From positions 1,116,001 through 1,180,000 of the forward strand of contig OW568863.1 in assembly GCA_938743325.2 (NCBI GenBank): a stretch of 64,000 bases of DNA, given 5' to 3'. Each line of letters opens with the position of its first letter. Within the stretch, counting starts at the first letter, position 1. The DNA is from Pycnococcus provasolii (lineage: Eukaryota; Chlorophyta; Pseudoscourfieldiophyceae; Pseudoscourfieldiales; Pycnococcaceae). The translations under genes and the position numbers were made by a program. Positions 40,478-49,643 of the stretch are shown piece by piece. The notes under the pieces are model-generated. The model had not been told where the DNA came from and made no database searches. It saw only the letters and a list, made by a program, of their open reading frames with translations.

Positions 40478-42904
40478 CTAAATGGGCATCCTCAGCTCTG
40501 GCAATGTGCACAGCTCTGGGAATGCTAATACGAGAACATACTCGCACGTGGCCGGCTCCCTCACAAACGCGCTCATCTTACGATCGGAAGCGCATGTAAG
40601 TTTCACCGTCGTCGAGCGCGCCACGTTCCCAACGGCATCGCCCTCCGGCGTGCCCGTGCACGGGTCACCGTGCGTGTACGAGTACAGCAGATATCTTCGC
40701 CGCTTCAGGTGCGACACTTCGCCGCGCGATGCGACACTGCCCTTCGGAAAATCTTCGTCCTGCAGAAGCGGCGTTTGCGCGTTGACGATTAGGCGCATGG
40801 CTCGCGACGCCTCGCGGCGCGTGGATGAAAGCATCTGTGAATCGAAGTACGTCGTCGACTTGCGCTTCGACGCTGTCACCTGTCCGTCGTACGAACCTAG
40901 GCGAATGCTTGCCGTCTCCACCATTTGTACAGACTGCCTCTGATTGGATGGGCCTGCACCCTCCTTCACCGGCATCGCCTCGGCATGGAATTGTCTCACC
41001 GTCTTTTGATGGCAGAACTCATAGCTCCACCAACCCTGCATGAGCGTCACGCACCCATTTGGCAGAGACTTGGAAAGGATGCGATCCGCGCGCGTGTATA
41101 CGCTCTCTCGGTTGCCATCCTCTTCGTCGTCTTCATCCTCTTCCTCTTCGTCATGTTCCAGCGTAGATGCGGCTTGATTTGCCTCATTAAGAGCCCTCTC
41201 AGCCGCTCTCCTTGTGGCGGCCGCCACCTCCATTGCTGCAGCCTTTGCATCCTCCTCGTCGATGCTCTCGAACAGCTCATGCTGCTTGTCGCGAAATTTA
41301 TTCATAATGTTATGCAGCGTGGTCTCGACGTCCTTGCTAACCGCTTCTAACTCCTCTATAGCATCGTTTCCACTCGACACCGACGACGTTCCTGCTGACG
41401 AAGAACTGAAGAACCAGTTCCACATGCCATTTTCCTCTGCATAGCAAGCTTGCGTGCGAGCGCATGCTGCAATCGCAGAAATTTTTAGCACCTGTCGCCG
41501 TTTCATCCGTGCATTTGCGCCCTCGTCTTGATTCGTAAACTGAAGTTTGGTCACCGCGGCATACAGCACACTCAGCGCGTGGTCAAGATCCGGTCGCTCG
41601 TCGACGTATGCGGGAAATCCGTCCTGCGCCTTCTTCGCCTGCTGAGCTTCCTCCGTCCTCAGCGCCGCAGCCATCATGTCGACGTCGTCGTCCATCAGTA
41701 TTGTCTGCACGCGATCTCGTGTGCCATCGTTCACTAAATTGCTGTGGTGCCACGAGTCACCGGGCCCACCACTCACGTGCGTTCGCACAACCACGCCCTC
41801 GTCGTACGTGTCCTTCGCGCTCTCCGGCGATGGGCCCCTCAGCACCGCCACGAGGCGCTCACATGCCTCTGTCACAACGCGGAGAGCCTTTGGGTCACCA
41901 TCCGCCGCAGCTTGGTTCTGCGCATCCTGCTGCGCGTCGGACGTCTGCGTCGTGGCACGTACGCGCAGCCGCTGGCGATACGAGGGCACCTTGTCAGTAG
42001 AGCCGGTTTGTGCAGCCGCGGCTGCACGCGCACCCTCCGGATACGGCTCTTGCGTGACTCGGTGCGTGCTGTGTACCGGCGGTGGCATTCCCGTGCACGC
42101 GCGCACGATCTCTTGAAGGAACCCCGAGCGCGCAGCGGCGTGAGCGGCGATGCGCTCCATGCGCTTAACCGCCATGTCTGCTTGCGACGACTCGTCGATG
42201 TTCGCCTTGGAGCGCTCAAGTGCCTCGCGCATCTTTGGCAGCCTCGGCAGCAACTGGGCTGCGCCCGCCTCCACAGCCGCCTGGCAGACGTCGCATGCGA
42301 GCTCGCGCGCCTCCGCGCTTGCCGACGGTGGTGCTTTTTTCGGAGGCGGTGACTGCGCCTTGAAGCCCGGCCCAGCAGGCGCCTTAGTGACCTGCACCTT
42401 GTGCACCGTCGGCAGCTCGACGCGCGGGTGCGGGCACGTCCACGCGCGTCCGACGACGCTTGGCTGTCCGCCCTGTGCGCCTCCCTCGAGGCTCGTGCAT
42501 ACACCGTGGACGGCGTTGAGCCTTCCCGTCGCGGCACCTGTTGGCGACTCTCGCCCGCTACCGTCCGGCATGAAGAACCGACCCTCACCTCTGCTTTCTG
42601 GAACGAGTCCGAGGCTCGGCGTGGGTATCTTAAGGTGTATTCCGCTCGAGTGCCATCGCACCTCCGCCTGCGATGCTGCGGCGACCGCCTGCGACTCCGC
42701 CGCCTTGTTTGCGTGCATGCTGACCGTCGCTCCTGGTCCCGCCGCCTCCTTGGCAGCCTCCGTGAGCGCCTGCAGTAGCTCGACGAACGACGCCTGCGTT
42801 CTCTGGTTGGTCGTCAGAGACACGGCATCGATGCAGGCACAGGACGACAACAGCAACACGACGAGACGAAGCAGGCGCAGTATTCTTCTTCTGCAGGACG
42901 CCAT
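40478..42904 (-). CDS. OS-9/Yos9-like ER lectin with an MRH domain
   Basis: The frame starts at a TTG (42976); the first ATG at 42904 gives 808 residues beginning MASCRRRILRLLRLVVLLLSS, a clear signal peptide ending near ACIDAV. The C-terminal quarter matches the mannose-6-phosphate-receptor homology fold: GWWSYEFCHQKTVRQFH, then SIRLGSYDGQ, GDPCTGTPEGDAVGNVARSTTVKLTC, and EPATCEYVLVLAFPELC. OS-9 and Yos9 bind trimmed mannose glycans on misfolded ER proteins and deliver them to the HRD1 ligase for ERAD. About residues 195-265 contain ELACDVCQAAVEAGAAQLLPRLPKM and a later Cys, resembling a saposin-B-type or CXXC helical segment that I do not expect in OS-9. The middle is acidic, Ser-rich and probably disordered. 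Confidence 0.8.
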   Translation of the reverse strand: MASCRRRILRLLRLVVLLLSSCACIDAVSLTTNQRTQASFVELLQALTEAAKEAAGPGATVSMHANKAAESQAVAAASQAEVRWHSSGIHLKIPTPSLGLVPESRGEGRFFMPDGSGRESPTGAATGRLNAVHGVCTSLEGGAQGGQPSVVGRAWTCPHPRVELPTVHKVQVTKAPAGPGFKAQSPPPKKAPPSASAEARELACDVCQAAVEAGAAQLLPRLPKMREALERSKANIDESSQADMAVKRMERIAAHAAARSGFLQEIVRACTGMPPPVHSTHRVTQEPYPEGARAAAAAQTGSTDKVPSYRQRLRVRATTQTSDAQQDAQNQAAADGDPKALRVVTEACERLVAVLRGPSPESAKDTYDEGVVVRTHVSGGPGDSWHHSNLVNDGTRDRVQTILMDDDVDMMAAALRTEEAQQAKKAQDGFPAYVDERPDLDHALSVLYAAVTKLQFTNQDEGANARMKRRQVLKISAIAACARTQACYAEENGMWNWFFSSSSAGTSSVSSGNDAIEELEAVSKDVETTLHNIMNKFRDKQHELFESIDEEDAKAAAMEVAAATRRAAERALNEANQAASTLEHDEEEEDEDDEEDGNRESVYTRADRILSKSLPNGCVTLMQGWWSYEFCHQKTVRQFHAEAMPVKEGAGPSNQRQSVQMVETASIRLGSYDGQVTASKRKSTTYFDSQMLSSTRREASRAMRLIVNAQTPLLQDEDFPKGSVASRGEVSHLKRRRYLLYSYTHGDPCTGTPEGDAVGNVARSTTVKLTCASDRKMSAFVREPATCEYVLVLAFPELCTLPELRMPI

Positions 42905-43140
42905 TTCTGATTTCTCCCCAGGTGAAATGACCCCGGGGGGGGGCGAGAACCCAAGAGGCTCCGAACAAAACGCCAAAACATCAAAACGGAACAGGGAACA
43001 ACGCGCCTCACCTGAACCAGGGTCAGGGGAGCCCTACCCTAACCCCTCCTTAACCCTAACCCTAACCCTAACCCTAATCGGAATATGCCACACGCAAGGG
43101 CATAACCTTACGGTAGTAATCCAGATGTGGATCATAGTTC
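42905..43140. promoter_or_regulatory. Divergent promoter with a CCCTAA array
   Basis: This spacer lies between the OS-9-like gene and the carboxypeptidase gene. About 43034-43078 carries CCCTAACCCC followed by four tandem CCCTAA units. A run of nine Gs lies near 42935. Confidence 0.5.
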
Positions 43141-44502
43141 ATGCCTGCACCTTTGGCATTGTTGCGCGCTTCCACTTCCACTCCCGCTCCGCCTCTGCGA
43201 TCGCGACCCTTAGCTCGAAGGACGGCCATGGCCATGGTCACGAACGTCACCAGCGATGACGCTCTTGCAGTACACGTGACAGTCTCCTCAAACTTCGACG
43301 GAGGTGCTATTGCGGGCGTGGAGTCACGCGCAAACGTCCGCGGAGCGGGCGTCACGGCCGTGCACATCAAAAGAGATGAAGGGGGCGCAGCTATGCACTT
43401 CGCATTCAGGGCTGGCAACCTTCGAAGAGGAACCAAGTATCAATTTGCGCTGCTCGGAGCAGACCGCGCAACCTACGCCGAAGGATGGGCGTCGTCGTCT
43501 TACAAGGTTTGGGCGTCGGAAGACTTGGAAAACTGGTTCCAGGTGGAAGATACGACCCATCCTGGTGAAGCGAAAACAGGCGATGAGGACGAACATCCGG
43601 ACGCGTTGCGGTGGTCGATCGTTGCAAACACGACGGCAGTCACATTCGCCTACTACCCACTCTACACCGCAGAGCAAACGGCGCGACTGTGCGCGAGAGC
43701 ACAAAGTCAAGCGCCAGACATGTGCCGTTGGTGTCCTAGCGTCTTACCCACCGCGATGTCGAACGTAGGTGCGGACGTGCTCTTTTTCGGATCGCCGCCG
43801 CCACACTGGCCTGGGTACAACCAGAACAGCGACGCGAACCGGCCCATGATTTGGATCATCTGCCGTCAGCACCCGGGCGAGTCGCAGGCGTCGTGGGTCG
43901 CTGAAGGATTCGTGAAGAAGCTCCTCGACGAACCTGGCCTCGCAGCTGTGGCTGATATCGCGGTGGTGCCCTGCATCAATCAGGGTGGCGCGAGCGCAGG
44001 AGCACATCGGCACAACTTAGCGGGTGCTGACTTAAATCGTGCGTGGGGCGCGCCAAATGCCGCGACGTCGCCTGAGGTGTTGGCTTGTCGAGCAGCTGTC
44101 ACCGCGCGCGGCGCGAACGTGCTTCTGGACATACATGCTGACGAGAGCCTTCCGGCTGTGTTTCGAAGTCACTCCGCGCATGGCGTCCCCGGCATCAGCA
44201 AAGATGCGATGGCGCTGCGCAATCGCTTCGATACAGAACTTCTCAAGCGCTGTCCAGACTTCCAAACGGAGATTGGCTACACCGCGCCACCGCCTGGAAA
44301 AGCGAATACGAATATCTGTGCGAACTGGGCAACCGAGACGTTCCCATGGGCGCTCGCGGCGTGCCTCGAGGTTCCGTACGGATCTGTTGCCCATCGTCCG
44401 GAGCGCGGCGCATTTTCGCCCGCGCGGTGCCGCGAGCTCGGCGTTGCGCTCGTCGAAACATTGGAGTTGATTCTCCCTCACATGAATATTAATAATTATT
44501 AG
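43141..44502 (+). CDS. Zinc carboxypeptidase, M14 cytosolic (CCP/Nna1-like) type
   Basis: The frame has 453 residues from the ATG at 43141; a second ATG at 43228 (MAMVTNVTSDDALAV) begins the conserved part, and the leader before it is Ala/Pro/Arg-rich like an organelle transit peptide. The N-terminal beta domain precedes the peptidase. Zinc ligands are visible in HPGESQASWVAEG (His and Glu of HxxE) and LLDIHADE (His). Substrate-binding NR is in GADLNRAW, and a catalytic-type Glu lies in CLEVPYG. Family members remove C-terminal glutamate or tyrosine from tubulin and other proteins; bacterial relatives also exist. It is shorter than animal CCPs and lacks their extra regions. Which substrate it takes, and whether it acts in a plastid or mitochondrion, is not shown. 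Confidence 0.85.
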   Translation: MPAPLALLRASTSTPAPPLRSRPLARRTAMAMVTNVTSDDALAVHVTVSSNFDGGAIAGVESRANVRGAGVTAVHIKRDEGGAAMHFAFRAGNLRRGTKYQFALLGADRATYAEGWASSSYKVWASEDLENWFQVEDTTHPGEAKTGDEDEHPDALRWSIVANTTAVTFAYYPLYTAEQTARLCARAQSQAPDMCRWCPSVLPTAMSNVGADVLFFGSPPPHWPGYNQNSDANRPMIWIICRQHPGESQASWVAEGFVKKLLDEPGLAAVADIAVVPCINQGGASAGAHRHNLAGADLNRAWGAPNAATSPEVLACRAAVTARGANVLLDIHADESLPAVFRSHSAHGVPGISKDAMALRNRFDTELLKRCPDFQTEIGYTAPPPGKANTNICANWATETFPWALAACLEVPYGSVAHRPERGAFSPARCRELGVALVETLELILPHMNINNY

Positions 44503-44582
44503 AATGTTCAAAAGTACAATTCTTAGACTAAGGATAAATACAAAACCTTGTGTAAGCTTAGAGTAACAGTCAGTGGTACGAT

Positions 44583-45317
44583 CTACCGGCGTCGTTGCCG
44601 TGTGCGTTTCTTGATGGCGACGGCTTCGTACTCCACCAGCGCGCGCTCCCACTCGCTGTGATCTCCCAGAGACACGCCCTCGTCAACCAAACCGCGAGGG
44701 CAGTACACGCTGCACACGCCGAGCGCGCTCACCTCGGAGATGTTCCAACGCTCGTTGTCCAAAAAGAGCATGTCCTCGTAAGCGATGCCGCTGGCTTTGT
44801 GGAGATTGCGGAAGTGCTGCTGCTTGCTCCCACTCCGTATCTCGACATAACGCGCAACATCCGCCATCGTCACCGAAGAGGCTTCTGTGTAGTCGTCGTG
44901 CAGATCTTCCACGGAGTCACGAGCGCTTAACTCGAACCATTCGAACGCTCTGAGCGCATCCTTCTTCTGATGCGTGCGACTTGCATAAGCGATTTGCGTC
45001 TCCCGAAATCGAGACGAAAAGTGAAGTTCAGCGAGGGCGCGCTTCGCGCCGTCGTACAGACGAAGTGTGTCGCCAAATCTGTCCATCACATTCCCGTCTT
45101 CGCGCCTTCTCAGCGGCATGTCCATCATGTACAGCTCTGGTTCCCAGATCAAACCGTCCAGGTCGAACACCACAAGCTTTGGCGTTTTGCTCTTACTACT
45201 ATTCATACCACTAGGACTTGAGGTAGGACTTGAACTGGAGGACGCCGCCCGCGCAGGGGCGAGACGACGACGAGGAGCACACAACTGTGTCTTGTTGACG
45301 AGCATCATCATGGGCAT
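44583..45317 (-). CDS. MDP1: Magnesium-dependent phosphatase-1-like HAD protein
   Basis: The frame reaches a TTG at 45449, but the first ATG is 45317 (MPMMMLVNKTQL), giving 244 residues. The leader, about 40 residues of Arg, Ala and Ser, resembles a plastid or mitochondrial transit peptide. The HAD core follows with motif I VFDLDGLIW, which keeps both aspartates of DxDxT; GAKRALAELH; ASRTHQKKDALRAFEWFEL, close to the MDP1 motif II AASRT......A...L; KQQHFRNLHKASGI; and motif IV LFLDNERWNI. MDP-1 proteins dephosphorylate protein-tyrosine-type substrates and fructosamine-type sugar phosphates. The gene is divergent from the unknown basic-protein gene at 45482, with only about 165 bp between the starts. 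Confidence 0.85.
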   Translation of the reverse strand: MPMMMLVNKTQLCAPRRRLAPARAASSSSSPTSSPSGMNSSKSKTPKLVVFDLDGLIWEPELYMMDMPLRRREDGNVMDRFGDTLRLYDGAKRALAELHFSSRFRETQIAYASRTHQKKDALRAFEWFELSARDSVEDLHDDYTEASSVTMADVARYVEIRSGSKQQHFRNLHKASGIAYEDMLFLDNERWNISEVSALGVCSVYCPRGLVDEGVSLGDHSEWERALVEYEAVAIKKRTRQRRR

Positions 45318-45481
45318 GAGACGGAAAGGGGGAGCTGATGGCGTGGAATAATCGCTGAGGATATCTGCAGCAAAGTTCCGCAGCAAATAAATCCCAGCCG
45401 CAGGTGGAGTTCTTTCGATTCGGGGATCGAAAAACTCACCCTCGCACAAACTTGTGGTCCATAACTGACCAGGTGAGTGAC

Positions 45482-45943
45482 ATGCCTTTAATCGTGCGCG
45501 TTCTTACACCAGCATGCGATACCACTACCCGTAGGGCGATAACGGTACAGGTCCCTGCACGCCGGCCGGTACCTTTAAGAGCAGTGGCCGTTGGTGGTGG
45601 TGCTCGACCTGCTTTGACAAGTTTGAGAAACGTCAAAGGGGCAAGGAATCTTGGGGGAAGGTGGGCATGTGCCGCACACCAGCAAGACGATGCGGAATCG
45701 AATCCTGTGGTAATTGACGAAGAAGTTCCCGCCGAGCTACGTCGACGTAGGAGAACGCGCAACCGTGTAGACGCGCACGACATCGACGACGCGAGTGAGC
45801 TCGAGGGTATGGTTGTTGACAAGAGAGCGAGAAAGCGCAAGAATCCGAGCAAGGCGAGGAGACGCAACCGGAGGTACGAGAACCGGATTGCACGCAGCTT
45901 GAAAGGTGGCACTCTCGACGACTTGACGACGGACGACGAGTAA
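45482..45943 (+). CDS. Unknown basic protein with an organelle-type leader
   Basis: The first ATG (45482, MPLIVRVLTPACDTTTRR) gives 153 residues; the open frame upstream begins at GTG and overlaps the MDP1 promoter. The first about 60 residues are rich in Arg, Ala, Thr and Val with few acids, as in plastid or mitochondrial transit peptides. An acidic patch (VVIDEEVPAELRRRRR) follows. The tail is very basic (KRARKRKNPSKARRRNRRYENRIA) and ends KGGTLDDLTTDDE. The tail could bind RNA or an organellar ribosome. I do not recognise the family. Confidence 0.5.
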   Translation: MPLIVRVLTPACDTTTRRAITVQVPARRPVPLRAVAVGGGARPALTSLRNVKGARNLGGRWACAAHQQDDAESNPVVIDEEVPAELRRRRRTRNRVDAHDIDDASELEGMVVDKRARKRKNPSKARRRNRRYENRIARSLKGGTLDDLTTDDE

Positions 45944-46134
45944 AGCAAATGGCGTTGTTACATGTACACGTTACACTTTCTAAGAGAATACAAAGTCGCG
46001 CCAGCTTGCGCGCCTTGCCTCCGCCTAGGGGTTACAAGTCGGTTTCGTTTTCCACCCCTCATTCGCAGTCTGTCATTCTTCACGAAACTCCGACGAACAT
46101 CACTGTCATATTGTAATCTGGTGCGCATACCTTA

Positions 46135-47514
46135 ATGTTGTCCTTCTTGCTCTGTTTCGTTCATGTCGCCTTAACAGTCTTAACGGTAGCTTGTGGTGCC
46201 GCCTCCGCCTCCGCCTCCACCTCTCCGCCATCTCTCTTCGACCTTTACACGTTGTCGGATGGGCCGAGAAGGGCTGTCGACCTCGACGTCGTGCGCGACT
46301 TTGGCGCGGTGGGTGACGGCGTCGCCGACGATACGGCGCCCATACAGGCGGCGCTCGACGAGGCTGCACAGACGCAGGGAGGGGCGCGCGTCATCCTGCC
46401 GGGAAGAGGGACGAAGTTCCTCGTCACTCCGCTCAAGTTGGGAAGTCACACGACCATGTACGTTGAGGACGGCGCGGCGCTCCTCGCTTCGCCGGACACA
46501 AAACGCTACAAGCTCGTCCCACCGCTTCCGTCGTACGGACAAGGGCGTGACCACCCAGGTCCGAGGTACGAAAGCGTGCTCAGCGCAGACGCCGCCACAG
46601 ATATTGTCGTCACCGGAGAAGGAACAGGTGCTTTGATTGACGGCGCTGGGGAGGTGTGGTGGGAGGCGCACCGCAGCGGCACGGAAAAGTACACGCGTGG
46701 ACATCTGCTCGAGTTTATCAACTGCACAGACGTGTTGGTGAGCCGGCTCACGCTGAGCAACTCGCCGTTCTGGACCGTTCACCCGTACCGCTGCAGGAAC
46801 GTCGTGGCGAGGGAGCTGCGCATACGCAACCCGCTCGACAGCCCGAACACTGACGGCGTGGACCCTGACTCGAGTGAGAACGTGCTGATAGAGAACTGCG
46901 ACATTCGAACGGGCGACGACGGCATCGCGATCAAGAGCGGTTGGGACTGTTATGGCCTGGCGTACGGCGTGCCGACGGTGAACGTCACCGTGCGCAACAT
47001 CACGGTTGAGAGTCCGACGTCTGCGGCAGTGTGCATTGGCAGCGAGATGAGCGGCGGCGTATCCGACGTGCTCGTTGAAGGCGTTCATGCAATCAACTGC
47101 GCGTCCGTGCTTCGCATCAAGGCTGCGGCGCCACGCGGCGCGTACGTGTCGCGCGTCACCTACCGCGACGTCGTCGTATCGAATTCCAGCGTGGTGCTTC
47201 TCTTCGACGACTTCTACGGATCGAAGAATCCCGCGTGCGGTCCTTCGTACCATCCGCCTCAACCTCCCGAGGTGTCTTCGGTGGATGTGAGCGACGTGAG
47301 CGGCACTTACACTGAGTTAGCCGGCAAGTTGAACGGCCTTCCCAACGGCGGCGCGATCACGGATGTGAATGTAAGACGCGTCCGCCTGCAGGGTGTTGGT
47401 GCTCGTCGTGTGGATACTTCTTGGCAGTGCAACGAGTACGTGAAGGGCTTGTACGAAGACGTCGTGCCGACGCCGTGTCAGTCGTTGCGTCCGAAGACGA
47501 ACGACGACGTGTAA
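46135..47514 (+). CDS. Polygalacturonase-like glycoside hydrolase, family GH28
   Basis: The 459-residue protein starts at an ATG at 46135 with a signal peptide (MLSFLLCFVHVALTVLTVACGAASA). The parallel beta-helix begins with VRDFGAVGDGVADDTAPIQAALDEA. GH28 catalytic motifs are present: SPNTDGVDPDSS (first Asp), RTGDDGIAIKSG (Asp pair) and RIKAAAPRG (Arg-Ile-Lys). The usual GHG histidine motif appears as CIGSEMSGGV, the variant typical of plant-type probable polygalacturonases of the At3g48950 group. Several NCS/NIT/NSS sites are potential N-glycosylation sites. The predicted role is hydrolysis of galacturonan or a related acidic polysaccharide in the wall or outside the cell. The same group includes enzymes of other specificities. 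Confidence 0.9.
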   Translation: MLSFLLCFVHVALTVLTVACGAASASASTSPPSLFDLYTLSDGPRRAVDLDVVRDFGAVGDGVADDTAPIQAALDEAAQTQGGARVILPGRGTKFLVTPLKLGSHTTMYVEDGAALLASPDTKRYKLVPPLPSYGQGRDHPGPRYESVLSADAATDIVVTGEGTGALIDGAGEVWWEAHRSGTEKYTRGHLLEFINCTDVLVSRLTLSNSPFWTVHPYRCRNVVARELRIRNPLDSPNTDGVDPDSSENVLIENCDIRTGDDGIAIKSGWDCYGLAYGVPTVNVTVRNITVESPTSAAVCIGSEMSGGVSDVLVEGVHAINCASVLRIKAAAPRGAYVSRVTYRDVVVSNSSVVLLFDDFYGSKNPACGPSYHPPQPPEVSSVDVSDVSGTYTELAGKLNGLPNGGAITDVNVRRVRLQGVGARRVDTSWQCNEYVKGLYEDVVPTPCQSLRPKTNDDV

Positions 47515-47647
47515 CAACTGTGTACCACTTTCTTAGCTTACCAACAAAAGACCGTTTGTTTGGCCTACTGTACGGGTACCTAACCTTAAGGTTGAGCATG
47601 GTAGTATGTTGTAGCTAAGACTGATAATCTTAAAATTTATGTGACAC

Positions 47648-47673
47648 ACGTAACCGTAACCCTAACCCTAACT
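47648..47673 (+). promoter_or_regulatory. CCCTAA block upstream of the G-patch gene
   Basis: CGTAACCGTAACCCTAACCCTAAC lies about 80 bp before the ATG at 47753. Its role is inferred from its repeated position upstream of genes in this window. Confidence 0.5.
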
Positions 47674-47752
47674 CTTCCAGGACCAGGACCAGGGGGCTCT
47701 CTTCTCCCAACTACCAACCTACAACTACGGTGGTGGTCTTCAATAGACTAAG

Positions 47753-48640
47753 ATGTCGGGCGATGATGATGGCGGCGCTTCCCAGATGAAGCCCTTCTCG
47801 CTCGGCGCTGCGAAGAAAGGCGCGAACGCGAGCGCGAAGCCTCTGGGAGTGGGAGTGGCGTTCTCTCTGGGAGCCGCCAGCAAGGGAGCAGCTTCCTCGA
47901 AACTGCCTCTGAGAGGCGCCACAGGCAAGACTCCTGCAGCCGCGCCGGTCGGCGGGTTCTTCGAAGCGGCCGCGAATACCGAACCGGAACGTATACAGAT
48001 AAGCACGATCGAAGAGGCGACTCAAGGTTTGTTGAAAGATAAGCCGCTTGAACCGCGCGTCATCGCGCCGCTGCAAAACACCTTCCAGGTTGGCGCCAAG
48101 AGACGCGCGCCGGGATTCGTGCCGAACGCAACCGAGCAGGGGGCAGATGACGGACCGGCGTTCGAACGTGCGGAGGCAGGAACGGATAACGCACAGACGA
48201 CCACGACGACGTACGGGCTTCACAAGCGTGGAGGCGCCGACGACGATGAAAGCAAAGCAAAGGACGAGCCAGCCGCCGCTGGCGCATCGACGGACGTGGC
48301 GGCGCGAGCCGAGGCGGCGGCGGCGAAGCGAGCGAGACGGCAGGCTGGCGGAGTCGACGAGGCCCGGCGAGCATACCGCGAAGAGGAGGCGGCGTGCGCG
48401 GATGACACAGGCGTGGAGGAGTACGAGACTATGCCCGTCAGCGACTTTGGCAAGGCGCTTCTGCGTGGCATGGGTTGGCAGGAGGGAAAGGGCATCGGGC
48501 GTAGCGGGTCGCACGCCGACGACGTCGTTGTCAAGGATGTCCACCGTCGTCCTCACAGACTTGGGCTTGGCGCGGACGCAACGCCAGGTGCTGGCGCAAG
48601 CCGTGGCGGAGAGAAAGGAGGCAGTGCGCCACGTACATAG
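47753..48640 (+). CDS. Spp2/GPKOW/MOS2-type G-patch protein
   Basis: The 295-residue protein starts at an ATG (MSGDDDGGASQMKPFSLG). The key segment is EEYETMPVSDFGKALLRGMGWQEGKGIGR followed by RRPHRLGLGA, which is the Spp2/MOS2 G-patch: YE.MPVE.FG.ALLRGMGW..GEGIGR plus RP.RLGLGA. In yeast Spp2 this G-patch activates the DEAH helicase Prp2 in the spliceosome. MOS2 and GPKOW add KOW domains after the G-patch; here the protein ends 50 residues later, so it resembles Spp2 in layout. The N-terminal two thirds are Ala/Gly-rich and probably disordered. It is convergent with the TsaE-like gene, and their stops are about 20 bp apart. Confidence 0.85.
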   Translation: MSGDDDGGASQMKPFSLGAAKKGANASAKPLGVGVAFSLGAASKGAASSKLPLRGATGKTPAAAPVGGFFEAAANTEPERIQISTIEEATQGLLKDKPLEPRVIAPLQNTFQVGAKRRAPGFVPNATEQGADDGPAFERAEAGTDNAQTTTTTYGLHKRGGADDDESKAKDEPAAAGASTDVAARAEAAAAKRARRQAGGVDEARRAYREEEAACADDTGVEEYETMPVSDFGKALLRGMGWQEGKGIGRSGSHADDVVVKDVHRRPHRLGLGADATPGAGASRGGEKGGSAPRT

Positions 48641-48659
48641 TGTATTAAGAATACTTTTG

Positions 48660-49436
48660 TTACAATACAACGAGCGCGCCTTCGTGCGCACTCTCCGACT
48701 CCGCCATGGATGCCACCGCTTCACGCAGCCGCTTGGCGTGTCCGTCACCGACCGCTGTTAACGTGAGCTTTCTCACGTCATGTTCTTCGCCGTCGTCGCT
48801 GGCGTCGTCGTTCGCGTCTTGTTCAGGCTCGTCGTCGCCGCCGTCGATGGTCACCTCGAACCGTTCGGCGGGAAAGGCGGTGGCGCAGTCGAGGCGGTCA
48901 GGCCACTCGATAAGCGTGATTGCGTCGCGGAAAGAAGTCGCGAGGTCGAGCATGGAAGTGCGCGCGGCGCCAATTCCATCTTCTCCGTCGCCACCGCTCG
49001 TCGGCAGGCGGTACAGGTCGTAGTGGTGGATAGGGGTGGCGGCGTCGTACACCTGCTGAAGGAGATACGTCGGGCTCGGCACAGGAGCGCTCTCGTCGCC
49101 GAGGCGTCTTCGTACGAACGCGCGCGCAAGCGTCGTTTTCCCCGCGCCCACGTCACCTCGCAGAAGCACGACGTCGCCTTGCGTCAAGACGTCCGCGAGA
49201 GCGCGTGCAATGTCGCGCGTTGCGAGCGCGTCGGCCGACACGACAGTGAATGGCGAGGAGGAGGCATGATCTCGTTGAGCAGCGCTCGCGTGGCGGCGAT
49301 GCTGCCCTAAGCCTTCCCACGTTGGAAATGGAGGCGACGACGCTGGCGACGGCAGGCTTGCCCGGCATGGGCGCCGCCGGTGCTGCGCCCGTGACGCGAC
49401 TCTCAGCACGAGACGCAGGTGCGTCGTCGCGGACAT
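48660..49436 (-). CDS. TsaE-like P-loop protein for organellar tRNA t6A modification
   Basis: The chosen ATG at 49436 (MSATTHLRLVLRVASRAQHRR) gives 258 residues; the frame stays open to 49595. The first about 60 residues are Arg/Ala/Ser-rich, a likely mitochondrial or plastid transit peptide. The TsaE core follows: GDVVLLRGDVGAGKTTLAR (Walker A, about residues 88-106), VPSPTYLLQQVYD, IHHYDLYRL and ITLIEWPDRL. Bacterial TsaE is an ATPase needed with TsaB, TsaC and TsaD to make N6-threonylcarbamoyladenosine at tRNA position 37. In eukaryotes a bacterial-type copy serves an organelle. An acidic insert (DGGDDEPEQDANDDASDDGEE) near the end is unusual. Confidence 0.9.
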   Translation of the reverse strand: MSATTHLRLVLRVASRAQHRRRPCRASLPSPASSPPFPTWEGLGQHRRHASAAQRDHASSSPFTVVSADALATRDIARALADVLTQGDVVLLRGDVGAGKTTLARAFVRRRLGDESAPVPSPTYLLQQVYDAATPIHHYDLYRLPTSGGDGEDGIGAARTSMLDLATSFRDAITLIEWPDRLDCATAFPAERFEVTIDGGDDEPEQDANDDASDDGEEHDVRKLTLTAVGDGHAKRLREAVASMAESESAHEGALVVL

Positions 49437-49643
49437 GGGTTCCACGAACGTGTTTCTGGCGGCGAAGGAATGACGACGGGAAAAGTGGGGGATTGAAGAC
49501 CTGAAAATTGACAGTTTGACAACTGAAGGGCTGGGAAGAATAGGTATGGCGGATTGACGATGACAAGCTTGCAATGTTACAGCTTTGATTTTCACATAAA
49601 TTCCATTGCGTAGAAGAAGACTCTCCGCTGCATATCTCTCACC

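Noticed and set aside
43034-43078. A telomere or chromosome end
   Set aside because: Only a few repeat units are present, unique genes lie on both sides, and the same blocks recur in other promoters.
46180-47262. A 360-codon minus-strand frame
   Set aside because: It is antisense to the polygalacturonase gene, which has a signal peptide and all catalytic motifs.
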